This document shows, in pieces, positions 12,601 through 20,749 of a stretch of 64,000 nucleotides of DNA (the first letter of the stretch is position 1; every line of letters begins with the position of its first letter). The notes below the pieces were generated by a model, which saw only the letters and a list, made by a program, of their open reading frames with translations, was not told the DNA's origin and searched no databases. A program made the translations under genes and the position numbers. The DNA lies in the NCBI RefSeq assembly GCF_028640845.1, contig NC_080542.1:148241298-148305297 (forward strand). The letters are read 5' to 3'. Source of the stretch: Ahaetulla prasina. Taxonomy: Eukaryota > Chordata > Lepidosauria > Squamata > Colubridae.

Positions 12601-15600
12601 TAATTTTTTTAAGTTTCTTTTCTTTTTAAGATTATAGTTTGTTTTCTTATTTAAAACACTGCAAAAAGTGAATTCATTAGAACTCCATTGTTGAATGATA
12701 AGTAGAAAAATATGATTTTTTCCCCCTCTTTTCTTCCTAGTTTGTAGTTTTAATTTTTCTAAGTCCCTTTTTTAAGGTGATTCTTCTTATTTAAAAATTA
12801 CCAAATGCGAATTCAATCATAAATCCTGTCACAATTTGGAAATAGAAAACACATATTTAAAAATTTTCTTTCCTAATTTTGGATCTTTCATTTTGAAAAA
12901 TATATCTCCTGACACAACCACCCTGCCAGGTATGTTGGTCTAAGGTGGGGGAAAAGAAGGATTGATCTCAAGTAAGAGGTCATGTCCCCATTTGGAGCCC
13001 ACCAAATCAGGATTTGTGTACCATCAAAAAGTTGGAGGACCCGAGTCCATAAGTCTTCAGATGTTTCAGGAGGGCATTTCCCATCCTATCAGGGGTAAAA
13101 TCTACTTACTTTCCTTACCGGTTTGGAAGTACACTCTTCACTCGCGCATCACATGCATGCGCAGAAAGTAAAAACATTACTTCCTGGTTAATACCAGGAA
13201 GAAATGACACCTGGGCGGGTGGGTGGAGCTTTGCTCTGCCATTGCTACTGGACCGCTGAACTACCAGCCATGATCGCTACCAGATTGCGCGGTCTGGTCC
13301 GATCCGGGAGCATTTCACCCCTGCATCCCACCCATCTGAGACACAATTATGGAAGTTCTGGTCCCAACCCAACGTCTGGAAACCACCACGGAGGAGAAGA
13401 TGTCCAGATTTAGCCCACTGTGGTTCCTTCAGGAGAACCATCACCCAACCTTCTGAGGAACCAGCCTCTTTCCTTCCCAGGATTCCGTCTTCCACTCAAG
13501 ACCCCCCCCTTCCTCTTTGAGGACCCCCTGACCTTGGGTATTTCTCCCTTGGATCCCGGGGGCAGCCTGAGGACCCAGAAATTGCGGTTCTTGAGAAGGT
13601 TCTCCATGTTTTCCAGCCTTCTCTGTAGCAGGCCGTATTCTTGAATGAGGGTGCCCAAGACAGCCCACTTGTTCTCCAGCTGGTTGCCGAACTCCATAGC
13701 TGTCTTCTCACAATCCAAGAGCTTCTTCTCGGCCGTCCCGGATCGGCCTTCCAAGCTGAGCAACCTGGTGGCCAACAGGTCAATCTTCCTCTCCATGGCT
13801 TGGACGGTGGCCACCACGCTCCAGAGGGAGGCTTCGGCGGTGTGCAGTTGCGCTTCTCGCATGTGGCTCAGCTCGGGGACCAGAGGAGGTTGGAGGGGCA
13901 TCAGATGTTGAGCTTCCACGTTCCATTCCTGGAGCTGGAGAAGAAGAAGAAGATCACCAAGAAGGAAGACGAGAAGATGGAAATTCAACCCTTGTTCAGT
14001 GACCTTCCCCAAGGAAGTACTCAGCTTACAACAGTTCTTTCAGAGTTACAACAGCACTGTAAAAAAGAAACTTAGGACCCTTTTTCACACTTACGACCAT
14101 CGGTGCCTGTCCACAGTCACGTCATCAAAGTTCAGACAACTGACTCACATTTATGACGGTTGCAGTGACCTCCTGATGAGCAAAAGTCAAGGGGAAAGGC
14201 AGGTTCACTAAACAACCGTGTCACTAAATTAGGAACTGCAGGGATTCACTTCACGAAGGCAGGAGCAAAAGTTGTCAAATGGGGCAAAACTCACTTAAGA
14301 ACAAATCTCGCTTAGTGACAGTAATTTTGGGCTCAATTGTGGTTGTAAGTCGAGGACTATCTGTGTTTCAGCACATGCTACTCCCTTGGGGCCTAACGCT
14401 CAGACAGTGAGACTTCAGCGGGATCAGAACGAAATTGCAGCGTTTCATGAGGACTACAAACCTGTGTCAAATGGTGGAGCCATATATTTATACAAAAGGG
14501 GTAATATGCATGCAATTAAGAAGTGCAGTGTCTGGACTAAAGCACACTTCTATACAGTTCAAGTGGCTTTTTCAGCTTGAAAAATTTCTGTCCATAAAAG
14601 TGGGGCTATTGTATTATCTATAAAACCGGCTAAAATTGAATTTACAAAAGATGTAGCAGCCGGTACTATACAGCTAGCCCTCAACTTACAACCATTTGTT
14701 TTAGTGACCGTTTGAAGTTGCGACGGCACTAAAGAAAAGTGACGACGCTGAGGCCTCCCCTGTGGTCATGTGATCCAAATTCAGACACTTGGCAACCGAC
14801 TCGCATTTATGACGGTCGCAGAGGCCCTGGGTCACGTGATCCCCCCCCTTTTACGATCTTCGGATGAGATTCACTTAACAGCCGAGTAACTAAAGAGTAA
14901 CCGAGTTGCTAACTTAACAACCGCAGGGATTCACAACAGCTGTGGCCAAGAAGGTCGTAAAATGGGACCAAAGTCACACAACTGTCTCGCTTAGCACTGG
15001 TAATTTGGGATTCGGTTGTGGTCGTAATTCGAGGACTACCTGTATATGGAATTTACCAGCCACCATGCGGATGATAAAACAGGGACCGGTACCGTCGGGA
15101 GGCCTGGGGACTCCATTTCCCAGAATTCCCCGGTCAGGCTGGCTGGGAATTCTGGGAAATGGAGTCCCCAGGCCTGCAGAGTGCCAGATTAGAGGAGACA
15201 GACCGAAAGACAAAAGGTGTGTGTGTGTGTGTGTGTGTGTCTTCAGGCCAGTCTCTTCTTATGCTCTGCAGGGTTGTTGTGATGGAAGTCACCCAGGTTT
15301 CCTAGGAGGAGGAAAGGAGGGGTCCTTAAAGAGTCTGCCTCGGGGAGTTGAGGGGGGGTTGCTGCCCAGGAACAGGAGGTGCTATTTCAAAGGAGGAGAG
15401 GGATCTAATGGGTTCCCTGGGGTGGGGGCCATCACGGAGAAGGGAATCTCTTAGAGCAGGGGTCCCCAACCTTGGCCATTTTAAGCCTGGAGGACTTCAA
15501 CTCCCAGAATACCCCAGCCAGCAAAGCAAAGCAAAGCTGGCTGGGGAGTTCTGGGAGTTCAAGGTTGGGGACCCCTGTCTTAGAGCACTGGTCAATATCC

Positions 15601-16361
15601 ACTGGGATCTCCTGGATCCCTTGGGGGCAGGGGAGTCAGGGGATCTCCTGGGCTCACTAGGGTCGGTGGGGGAGGACCCCTGGATTCCCTTGGGCGGGGT
15701 CCTACTCGCTCCCTTGGAGACGAGGGGCGGAAGGGGGGGGGCTCTCCTGGATCCCCTGGGGTGAGGAGGCAGGCGAGGGAGGAGCCCAGGAGGGGCACAA
15801 GGGGAGTGGAGGAGTCAGGGGAGGGGGATCTCCTGGTCCCCCTGGGGGTTGGTCAGGGGATCCCCAGGATGAGGTTGTGTGTGTGTGTGTGTGTGTATGG
15901 GACTGGAGGGCAGGGCATGCGTGGGGGGAGGGAGGGTGTCTCTTGGATCACTTGGGTGGGGGATGGGTGTGGAATGGGGGAGGGATCCAAAGGCAGGAGG
16001 GAGGATCACTTGGGGGAATGGGGGAGGGAGAACCAAGGACAAGCCCTCCCCTTCGACACCCTCCCAAAAACTTGCTCCGGGCAGCATCCCCTCCCCACCT
16101 GCCCCCTCCTCCTCCTCCTCCTCCGGCCCGGCGGGCGAGAGATGCTGGGAGGAGGAGGGAGGAGGGGAGGCTAAGCAAGCCCCTACCCTTTCCCTCCCCT
16201 TCAGGCCTCCCGCCCCTCCCTCCCCCAGCCCCCAGGCGGCCCGGCGCCCCTCCCCAACCGCTCGGAGGGGCTGCAGCTGCGGGCCCCGCAGGGAGGAGGA
16301 AGACCCCGCTGGGAGGCGGCCTGGGCGGGGGTCTCACCTGGGCGGGGGCCCACTCCGCCAT
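1381..16361 (-). CDS. ZNF282: ZNF282-like KRAB/C2H2 zinc-finger transcription factor, complete, 7 coding exons
   Basis: Exons in order are 16338-16361, 13533-13928, 11339-11465, 10241-10363, 8742-8855, 8070-8192 and 1381-2102. Intron phases 0,0,1,1,1,1 agree at every junction and give 1629 nt, 542 residues plus TAG. The protein has a short N-terminus, the coiled-coil region typical of the ZNF282/398/746/777 group, a KRAB A-box, an acidic linker with two IKQE SUMO-type motifs, and five C2H2 fingers. The family binds DNA in the nucleus, and KRAB-type boxes usually recruit co-repressors. Linker order, the repeated xIKQEx segments and the finger helices fit ZNF282 best; human ZNF282 is longer (about 670 residues), mainly because of its glycine/proline linker. 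ZNF398, ZNF746 and ZNF777 are close relatives, so paralogue assignment is less certain than family assignment. The introns are filled with MITEs. Confidence 0.85.
2343..2763 (-). mobile_element. CR1 LINE 3' end
   Basis: Minus orientation. agttggaagggaccctgtgg and catctagtccaacc mark the 3' UTR, and decayed reverse-transcriptase C-terminal codons follow. Truncated at its 5' side, as CR1 usually is. Confidence 0.8.
3003..3518 (+). mobile_element. Tigger-like MITE carrying a nested hAT MITE
   Basis: gggtaatcctcaacttccg to gttgtaagtcaaggactaac. Interrupted at 3287-3418. Confidence 0.8.
3287..3418. mobile_element. hAT-like MITE nested in the Tigger-like MITE
   Basis: 132 bp, cagtagtgggttcc...aacccaccattg, flanked by a perfect 8-bp duplication gatggctg (3279-3286 and 3419-3426). 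8-bp duplications are the hAT signature. Confidence 0.85.
3521..4214 (+). mobile_element. LINE fragment, reverse-transcriptase C-terminus and 3' UTR
   Basis: Translation with decay gives [17 protein letters not shown] then [14 protein letters not shown] and [19 protein letters not shown], the non-LTR retrotransposon C-terminal region. It has frameshifts and ends in an aaataaaaaaacaacaac tail. Confidence 0.75.
4236..4333. mobile_element. Short palindromic MITE (CTCCCAGAATTCC family)
   Basis: tgtgtttctcaaac...gattgagaaacat with inner cttcaactcccagaattcc / gggaattctggga. An imperfect hairpin. Confidence 0.6.
4344..4735 (-). mobile_element. Tigger-like MITE
   Basis: agtagtccttgacttac to attcgaggactacctg, with a diverged inner subfamily also seen at 6.86-7.2 kb. 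Confidence 0.75.
4741..4921 (-). mobile_element. Tigger-like MITE, partial
   Basis: Inner and right end only: cagcgactaatttaacaac to gtaaatcaaggactag. Confidence 0.6.
4925..6050 (+). mobile_element. CR1 LINE 3' part with nested hAT MITE
   Basis: Codes for [19 protein letters not shown], then [11 protein letters not shown] and [19 protein letters not shown], with stops and a frameshift. The 3' end ggggttggactagaagacct...aattctaattctaa resumes at 5960 after a 412-bp MITE. Confidence 0.85.
5548..5959 (+). mobile_element. hAT-like MITE inserted in CR1
   Basis: cagtgacggctagcc...gttcactatcacgg with imperfect 8-bp flanks gtataagg / gtaaaggg (6 of 8). The inner part is GC-rich (gtggcacgcatgcc). 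Confidence 0.7.
6051..6863. other. Intron sequence without recognised element
   Basis: Intron 6 of the zinc-finger gene. AT-rich with a G9 run (6096-6104) and aaacaacaa repeats (6716-6740). Nothing else recognised. Confidence 0.5.
6864..7215 (-). mobile_element. Tigger-like MITE (diverged subfamily)
   Basis: aatccttgacttacgaccgc to gatgtaaattgaggac, sharing catcacacaccattgcagtg with the 4344 copy. Confidence 0.65.
7290..7690 (-). mobile_element. Tigger-like MITE, decayed
   Basis: ttcatttaacaactgttcaa, ataaccggtcctcaaacttacgacc and ttaacaatggcataattcac identify the family. Confidence 0.6.
7700..8033 (-). mobile_element. Tigger-like MITE
   Basis: tttgaagttacgacagccc to tcgttaagctgaggacttac. 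Its right end lies only about 35 bp from the exon at 8070. Confidence 0.7.
8070..8192 (-). CDS. ZNF282: ZNF282-like exon 6, second IKQE linker repeat
   Basis: 123-nt phase 1/1 exon with acceptor CTCCTTTAG and donor G/GTAGGT. It encodes [19 protein letters not shown], nearly the same as the IKQE segment before the acidic linker in ZNF282. Together with exon 5 it forms a two-copy exon repeat. Confidence 0.8.
8376..8490. mobile_element. Palindromic MITE (CTCCCAGAATTCC family)
   Basis: ttggcaactttaagaagga, aactcccagaattccccaac, ggggattctgggagtgga, cttaaagtggct. A hairpin in intron 5. Confidence 0.6.
8742..8855 (-). CDS. ZNF282: ZNF282-like exon 5, first IKQE linker repeat
   Basis: 114-nt phase 1/1 exon encoding [15 protein letters not shown], then a Gly/Ser-rich end. 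The D-I/L-L-x-x-IKQE pattern is the repeated, probably SUMO-acceptor, segment of the ZNF282 linker. The acceptor is ACCCAG and the donor G/GTGATG. A second GT six bases downstream would break phase with the next exon. Confidence 0.72.
9190..9560. repeat. Purine-rich (GGAA/GAAG)n tract
   Basis: About 370 bp almost without pyrimidines on the plus strand. Open frames across it are compositional. Confidence 0.85.
9642..9690. repeat. (GT)n microsatellite
   Basis: About 22 GT units, interrupted at the 3' end. Confidence 0.95.
9722..10185 (-). mobile_element. Cluster of tandem CR1 3' ends with an inserted half MITE
   Basis: At least five copies of agagttggaagggacct...catctagtccaacc about 75-85 bp apart (9722, 9778, 9865, 9945, 10095). 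A CTCCCAGAATTCC-type MITE half lies at 9989-10050. Confidence 0.7.
10241..10363 (-). CDS. ZNF282: ZNF282-like exon 4, linker
   Basis: 123-nt phase 1/1 exon with a CCAG acceptor and G/GTGGGG donor. It encodes a Pro/Glu-rich segment containing [11 protein letters not shown] and [14 protein letters not shown], matching the linker after KRAB in ZNF282. No folded domain. It is preceded in the intron by an inverted MITE pair. Confidence 0.75.
10430..10889 (+). mobile_element. Tigger-like MITE with internal partial duplication
   Basis: TA/caggcaatcctcgacttacg to aagtcaaggactacctg. The first about 110 bp is partly repeated at 10540-10610 (cgacttacaaccacgacgg). Confidence 0.8.
10921..11290 (-). mobile_element. 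Tigger-like MITE, inverted neighbour of the 10430 copy
   Basis: caggtagtccttgatttatg to gttgtaaatcgaggactagctg. It ends 48 bp from the KRAB exon and is opposite in orientation to the previous copy. Confidence 0.8.
11339..11465 (-). CDS. ZNF282: ZNF282-like exon 3, KRAB A-box
   Basis: 127-nt exon (phase 0 to 1), the usual KRAB-A exon length. It encodes [18 protein letters not shown], then [18 protein letters not shown], the divergent KRAB of this subfamily. The acceptor is TTTGCAG and the donor is G/GTATAG, a weaker site. Its first codon is Met where relatives have Val, so this ATG could be mistaken for a start; the upstream exon makes that unnecessary. Confidence 0.9.
11570..11762 (+). mobile_element. 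SINE/LINE 3' tail (CCGCCCTGAGTCCTTCGG)
   Basis: acaccgccctgagtccttcg, ggagaagggcggtataaaaa, then (AAT)n. The same tail ends the SINE at 45.63 kb, so a shared LINE partner is likely. Confidence 0.6.
12000..12900. repeat. Decayed AT-rich tandem array, six units of ~130-155 bp
   Basis: The anchor aatccagtgatgactg recurs, diverged, near 12112, 12270, 12402, 12533, 12687 and 12820. It is followed each time by tttcttcctagtttgta-like and ttttaagatta-like segments. Non-coding. Confidence 0.65.
13090..13323. mobile_element. hAT-like MITE
   Basis: caggggtaaaatctactt...ggagcatttcacccctg, 234 bp, flanks catcctat / catcccac (6 of 8). Confidence 0.7.
13533..13928 (-). CDS. ZNF282: ZNF282-like exon 2, coiled-coil (HUB/DUF3669-type) region
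   Basis: 396-nt exon in phase 0/0 encoding 132 residues. It contains the hallmark segment of the ZNF282/398/746/777 group: [46 protein letters not shown], then [15 protein letters not shown]. The acceptor follows a CTTCTTCTTCTCCAG tract and the donor is AAG/GTCAGG. The leucine heptads suggest a dimerising coiled coil. Confidence 0.88.
14021..14363 (-). mobile_element. Tigger-like MITE
   Basis: cagcttacaacagttcttt to gttgtaagtcgaggactatctg. Intron 1 of the zinc-finger gene. Confidence 0.75.
14671..15042 (-). mobile_element. Tigger-like MITE, complete with TA on both sides
   Basis: TA/cagctagccctcaactta...attcgaggactacctg/TA, 372 bp. Best evidence for the family's TA target site and full length. 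Confidence 0.85.
15101..15174. repeat. Perfect 30-bp inverted repeat
   Basis: ggcctggggactccatttcc cagaattccc at 15101-15130 is the exact reverse complement of 15145-15174, with a 14-nt spacer. Relative of the CTCCCAGAATTCC palindromes. Confidence 0.85.
15218..15240. repeat. (GT)n microsatellite
   Basis: Eleven GT units. A second run lies at 15872-15896. Confidence 0.9.
15457..15577. mobile_element. Palindromic hAT-like MITE with perfect target duplication
   Basis: caggggtccccaaccttgg...aaggttggggacccctg, 121 bp, flanked by tcttagag at 15449-15456 and 15578-15585. Type copy of the CTCCCAGAATTCC family. Confidence 0.88.
15600..16089. other. G-rich upstream intron with ctcctggat...ccctgggg repeats
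   Basis: Imperfect 50-80-bp repeats of atctcctggatcccttggg (15607, 15648, 15672, 15744, 15828, 15943). Possibly G4-forming. No gene seen. Confidence 0.5.
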
Positions 16362-16700
16362 GGCGGCGCTGGGGCCGGGGCGGGGCTGGGGGGGGGGGGG
16401 CGGGGGCACCGAGGCCGGGCGGCGGCGGCGTCTGATCGGCCAGGAAGCCTCGGGCGGCGCTCAATCCTTGCCGGGAGGCGCCCCTGCAGGGCTCGAGCGG
16501 AACAGCCCCGCCCTCCGCCCGCCCGTCCGGGACCTCCGCAGACCCCTCCCACCCCAAAATCCCACCCACGGGCCCTCCGGAGGAGGCCGCTGCTTCGCAC
16601 GTGCTTTGCACGGACACGTGTCCTGGGAGACCTAGGACCCGTGCGCGCTGCAAACCCCGTTGCAAGTCGATCCCGTCCCCCCCCCCCCCCCCCTGGTGAT
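16090..16700 (-). promoter_or_regulatory. CpG-island promoter of the ZNF282-like gene
   Basis: Very GC-rich and CpG-rich block with GGGCGG/CCCGCC boxes surrounding the first coding exon at 16338-16361. The ATG lies in ccgccatggcggcg. There is no TATA box. It is a typical housekeeping-type dispersed promoter. The TSS is not determined. Confidence 0.65.
16338..16361 (-). CDS. ZNF282: ZNF282-like exon 1 (start codon, MAEWAPAQ)
   Basis: Minus-strand ATG at 16361-16359 lies in a strong CpG island, followed by seven codons and a GTGAGA donor in phase 0. The last codon (Gln) joins a Glu-Trp at the start of the next coding exon, matching the Gln-Glu-Trp junction of this family. The start is chosen because it is the first ATG in the frame and leads straight to a good donor. 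An earlier non-coding exon is possible. Confidence 0.72.
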
Positions 16701-16772
16701 CTCCTCTTTGCCCCCTCCCCGTGACAGCCCCGAGGACGCTGCTGCTTCGCACGTGCTTTGGTCGGACACGTG
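16598..16772. promoter_or_regulatory. Two pairs of CACGTG E-boxes
   Basis: CACGTG occurs at 16598-16603 and 16615-16620, and again at 16750-16755 and 16767-16772. Each pair has the same 17-bp spacing. They sit 240-410 bp upstream of the zinc-finger ATG inside the tandem array. E-boxes of this type bind bHLH-Zip factors; the function here is inferred. Confidence 0.45.
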
Positions 16773-16944
16773 TCTTGGAAGCCCTGGGCTCCGTGCAGCC
16801 TAAGGATGCCAGCCCAGAGGATTCCAGGGGAAAGGATCTCCTCTTGGTCCCCCATCCCGGCTCCCCGAGGAGCCTGCTGCTGACAATATGCTTTGGACGG
16901 ACCGAGGTGTTGGAAGCCCTGCTGGGCCCGATGCAGCCCAAATA

Positions 16945-17252
16945 CTGGTAGTCCTCGACTTACAACAGCTCATTTAGTGACTGAAGTTACAATGGCCCTG
17001 AAAAAAGGGACTCAGGACCATGTTTCACCCTTACGACCGTGGTCACATGCTTAAAATTCAGACGCTTGACAAGTGGCTCATTTTTGATGATGGAGGCAGG
17101 ATCCCCGGATCACATGATCCGCCAATGGAGAAGCCAGAGATGCAGCGACTCGCCTAACGACCGTGGCAAGAAAAGTGGTACGGTGGGGAAAAGCTCACCA
17201 CAGATGCCTCACTCAGCAACTCGATTGTGGTCGTACGTCGAGGACCTACCTG
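16945..17252 (-). mobile_element. Tigger-like MITE inside the tandem array
   Basis: TA/ctggtagtcctcgacttac...cgaggacctacctg/TA. Confidence 0.8.
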
Positions 17253-18330
17253 TAGCTGGGGATCTGCCTTCCCAGCCAAGCCGGTTGGAAACAGGTTGGT
17301 TTCCTCCTGCCTTCCTCAGGGACGCTTTCGAATCCACCTCCCAGCCTGGGGTTTCCTGGTGGTAACCCATCCGACTCCTAGGTGCGTCCTTGCATCTCCA
17401 TCCAGCCAAGTAGATTTTGGAGAGGATCTCCTCTTGGTGCCCCATCCCAGCAGCAAGCTTGGTCTTTTTTCTGATCCATTTGGTCAGCCAGGACATGCCG
17501 ATGGGTTTCCTGCTTCCTTCCCACTGCCCCTCCCTATCCTGCGTCCCTGGGATTTCCTGGTGGTGCCCCATCCCATTCCCAGCCATGTCTTTGTGTGAAA
17601 TCCACACATCCGCGGAACTCCCTGCTTTTCACGCATGCTTTTTTTTTGGGTGGGGAGGGGGAAGCAAAGCTGGTTCGGCTCAGCTTGACTGAACCTCACC
17701 TCGGTCTTCCCAGCCAAGTCGACACTGGCGAGGATCTCCTCTTGGTCTCCCATCCCAGCTCCGAGCTTTTTCTTTGTTCTTTCTGTTTGCTCAGCCAGGA
17801 GATGCAGGTGAGGTTCCTTCTGGCTCTTTCCGGACTGGAAAAAGGGGTGGGGGCTTCAGCGGGCCTGTTCAAAGCCTGTGCCCTGAGATTTCCTGGTGGT
17901 ACTCCACCCAATTCCCAACCAAATCCTTGTATGAGAGCAACAGTTCCCTACCTCGCCCGGAGACGGTACACACCTGCTTTGGCTGGAAGCCCTCGGGGCC
18001 AAAGGATCCTGCCACGGCCCACTGAAGCCAACCCCTTTTTGCAGGGTGGGTTTTCCCTTCCCAGCCAAATCTAACAATCCCAAGGATTTCCTGGTGGTGC
18101 CCCATCCCATTTCGCTCCCTTTTCTTCTCCAACCTGTTTCTTTCTTTTCCCCCATTTCGGAACCAGCCCTCTCCCTCAAAGAGACACCAGGGGGCGGGCT
18201 CCTGTCGTCTTCTTCCTTCTGCTTTCGAGCCCACCCCCCACTTGTTTGTAGCCCTGGGATTTCCTGGTGGTGCCCCATCCAACATCCAACAGGCTGGTGT
18301 GAAATCAATTCCTCCACTGAGCGATTCACA

Positions 18331-19149
18331 AGGAGGTTTCTTCCGCTTCGAGAGGGGGAGGCATGGATGGGATTTTACTGCCTCTGTTGAGACCCTGATC
18401 TTGGCCAGATATTGATGCATATTTTAAAAAATACCTGCTTTTTTTCAAGGATTGCCTAGGGCCCGTAAGAAAGAAATGTTAGTTAAATTAGATTTTCCCC
18501 TGCAAGCTCAGCGGCTTAACTTCACGGATGCGACATAAGGATCTGGATTCCCATCCCAAGCAACCCAGATTCAACCCTAAGGTTGAGGTTCCCTAAAAAT
18601 AAGGTCTGGGGGTTCGTCTTGATGTCCCGAGAGATCCGAAGTTGAATTCTCAGAACCATTTCCTACAGAAACACACACAAGCTAATTTTACTTATTTAAC
18701 TCCCAGAATCCCTCAGCTGCCATGCTTTAAGCGGGGAGAATTTCAACTCCCAGAATCCCTCAGCCAGCATGATGGGTCAACTGGGGAATTCTGGGATTGA
18801 AGTCCACAGCCCTTAAACCCGTTGAGATTCTGAAACACCAGAACTGTATATTGTGCTTTTATTGACAGATGAATAAGAAATGAATAAAGGATTTTAAAGG
18901 CATGGATTAAATTAGTGCAAATTATTCAAGTTGCATTTAGTTTGTAAAATCATTGCTTTTTTCCCTTTGACTCCTGTAAATTTGGCCCCTTTTTTCCTAA
19001 TGGGGGATTTTGCAATGAAACTTTAAAAAGTTTTTCAATAAAATCCGTTCCTATTGCAACAGTTATGGGAGAAAACTTGGAACCCGTGGCCCAAATGTCA
19101 GCAAACGGCCAGCTCTGCAGAGTTTCCAAGCAAGAAAGGCCGATGGAAC
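18331..19149. other. Intergenic sequence with MITE remnants
   Basis: cttcaactcccagaatcc palindrome halves at 18695-18825. The rest is AT-rich unique sequence with no gene visible. Confidence 0.5.
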
Positions 19150-19500
19150 TCCTCGCAACCTTTTCTCACTCCGCTCTAGCGGGGAAAATTAACCCCTCGA
19201 GGGGTGGGCGGAGCCCAGGGGGCGGGACGTAAGACGCGATTGGATGCAGCCTTTTCATCCGGCGCGATGTTGCCTCGCCGAGGGCGGAAAGCTGTTCGGC
19301 AGCGACACCTACCGGTAGGGGTGGGTGTCGCGCCTGCGCAGAAGAAACCGAGGTTAAATTTAAGTCTTCTGCAACTCGGCGACCGCGGGTGGCAAGTCGC
19401 GTTATTCCCGCCATGAGAGCATGATGGGAATTGTAGTCCGACAACCTGGCAGGCAGGGTTTAAAATTCCGTGCTCCAAGCGGAACTGGACTGCAAAGCAG
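19150..19500. promoter_or_regulatory. Promoter-like CpG block with ZNF143, NRF1, CCAAT and GC-box motifs
   Basis: Isolated CpG-rich block. It holds GC boxes near 19206 and 19219, an inverted CCAAT (attgg 19239-19243), an NRF1-like gcgcctgcgca (19330-19340), and gcatgatgggaattgtagt (19419-19437). The last is the reverse complement of the ZNF143/THAP11 consensus ACTACAATTCCCATCATGC. It could be an upstream promoter of the ZNF282-like gene (2.8 kb away) or of an unannotated non-coding transcript. No ORF here is supported. Confidence 0.6.
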
Positions 19501-19684
19501 CTTCCACACACGCTTCTTCCGCAGTGGTAGCCCCATATTCCTCTTGCTCCCCAAGAAACTTGGGGTCTCCCTGGTTGGCGGAAAGCCCCCTCCAACTTCT
19601 CACCCCTTTTTTTTCTTCCCGTTTGCAAGGCTAGAAAGAGGGAGGATACATGCATCACGCCGCTCAACAAAAAATTCCCTCAAC

Positions 19685-19976
19685 ACTCAAAGTATTTACT
19701 AAATCTGCATTACTATTACTATGAATCTTCTCATCGTTCCCATCACCCATCTCTTTCCACTTATGATTGTATGACTGTAACTTTGTTGCTGACAATCCTT
19801 ATGATTTATATTGATATTGTTTCCTGATTGCTTATTTGTATCCTATGACTATCATTAAGTGTTGTACCTTGATGAAGGTATCTTTTCTTTTATGTACATT
19901 GAGAGCATATGCACCAAGACAAATCCCTTGTGTGTCCAATCACACTTGGCCAACAAAATATTCTATCCTAAACGGT
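19685..19976 (+). mobile_element. LINE 3' UTR (CR1/L2-like)
   Basis: atgactgtaactttgttgct, cctatgactatcattaag, caatcacacttggccaacaa, then aaatattctatcct. Short 3' fragment. Confidence 0.65.
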
Positions 19977-20009
19977 CGTAACTGACTGCACACTTAGGAA
20001 GCTAAGCAG

Positions 20010-20165
20010 GGTCTACTCTGGTTAGAATTTATTGAATTTAGATAACCTGGAAGGTTTTTAATTAGAGATTGGACAGCCATCTGTCACAAATGAGAGACGG
20101 TTTCCTGCTTGAGCAGAGGGCTGGATTAGATGACCTCCAAATCCCCTTCCAACAGTAATTGTTAT
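20010..20165 (+). mobile_element. CR1 LINE 3' end
   Basis: gagattggacagccatctgt, ggctggattagatgacctcc, ccttccaacag. Confidence 0.8.
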
Positions 20166-20745
20166 AACGCAAGCAGAAAAATGATTGAAATTTAACATTA
20201 TGCAAAAAAAAAAAAAAAAAAGGCATTCTCCACTGTTGGAAGAAATATCCATCTGGGTTCAGTTCCAAGTGGGGACAAAGACACTGGAAACATGGAGGCT
20301 GCTTGGAAAGATGGTTTAATGGTGGTCAGGATCACATGGCTTGAGTTCCTGAACAGAAAAGGGCCTGAGATCCTGTGTGCTCCCTGGTTTTATGATTTTT
20401 CTGAGCTTTGACCTTTCTGGGGCACAGGAAGAGTATCCTGATTGGTTGTCAGACTCCCAGGGGGTGGGGGTCTTAGCTAGCCTTGCTGGCTGTCTCTCAA
20501 GCTTGCTTGAGCCTTGCCATGTGGTGAGTTTCAGTTGTATTGTGTTGCAGATCATGGGGGGATTGAGTGAGCTTGGTTGAAGCCTTAATGGCCCATTGAC
20601 AAAGGTGGGGGGGAGTCAGGAAGTTGCAGGGAGCTCCTTTGTCTTTAAAATATGTTTCTCCATTTCTCATCCAGGAAGGTATAATATTCTGCTTTTTAAA
20701 ATATTTCCTAGAATATTTCATTCTTCTAGGAGGGGGGTGGGTGCT
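20166..20745. other. Intergenic sequence, possible LTR-type repeat
   Basis: (A)18 at 20204-20221 and then unassigned sequence with a CCAAT-like ctgattggttgtcag. No coding region. Could be an unrecognised LTR. Confidence 0.3.
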
Positions 20746-20749
20746 AAAT

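Larger units (their letters stand above)
16570..18330. repeat. Decayed tandem array (~130-180-bp units) upstream of the ZNF282-like gene
   Basis: Units share a core that reads gatctcctcttggt or gatttcctggtggt followed by gccccatccc, recurring near 16697, 16835, 17367, 17420, 17552, 17729, 17888, 18082 and 18258. The first units also share ctgctgcttcgcacgtgcttt (16590, 16741, decayed at 16873). A Tigger-like MITE is inserted at 16945-17252. No coding function is visible. Confidence 0.65.

Noticed and set aside
16201..16941. Long Arg/Pro/Gly-rich frames in the CpG island
   Set aside because: High GC suppresses stops in every frame, and the zinc-finger first exon explains the region.
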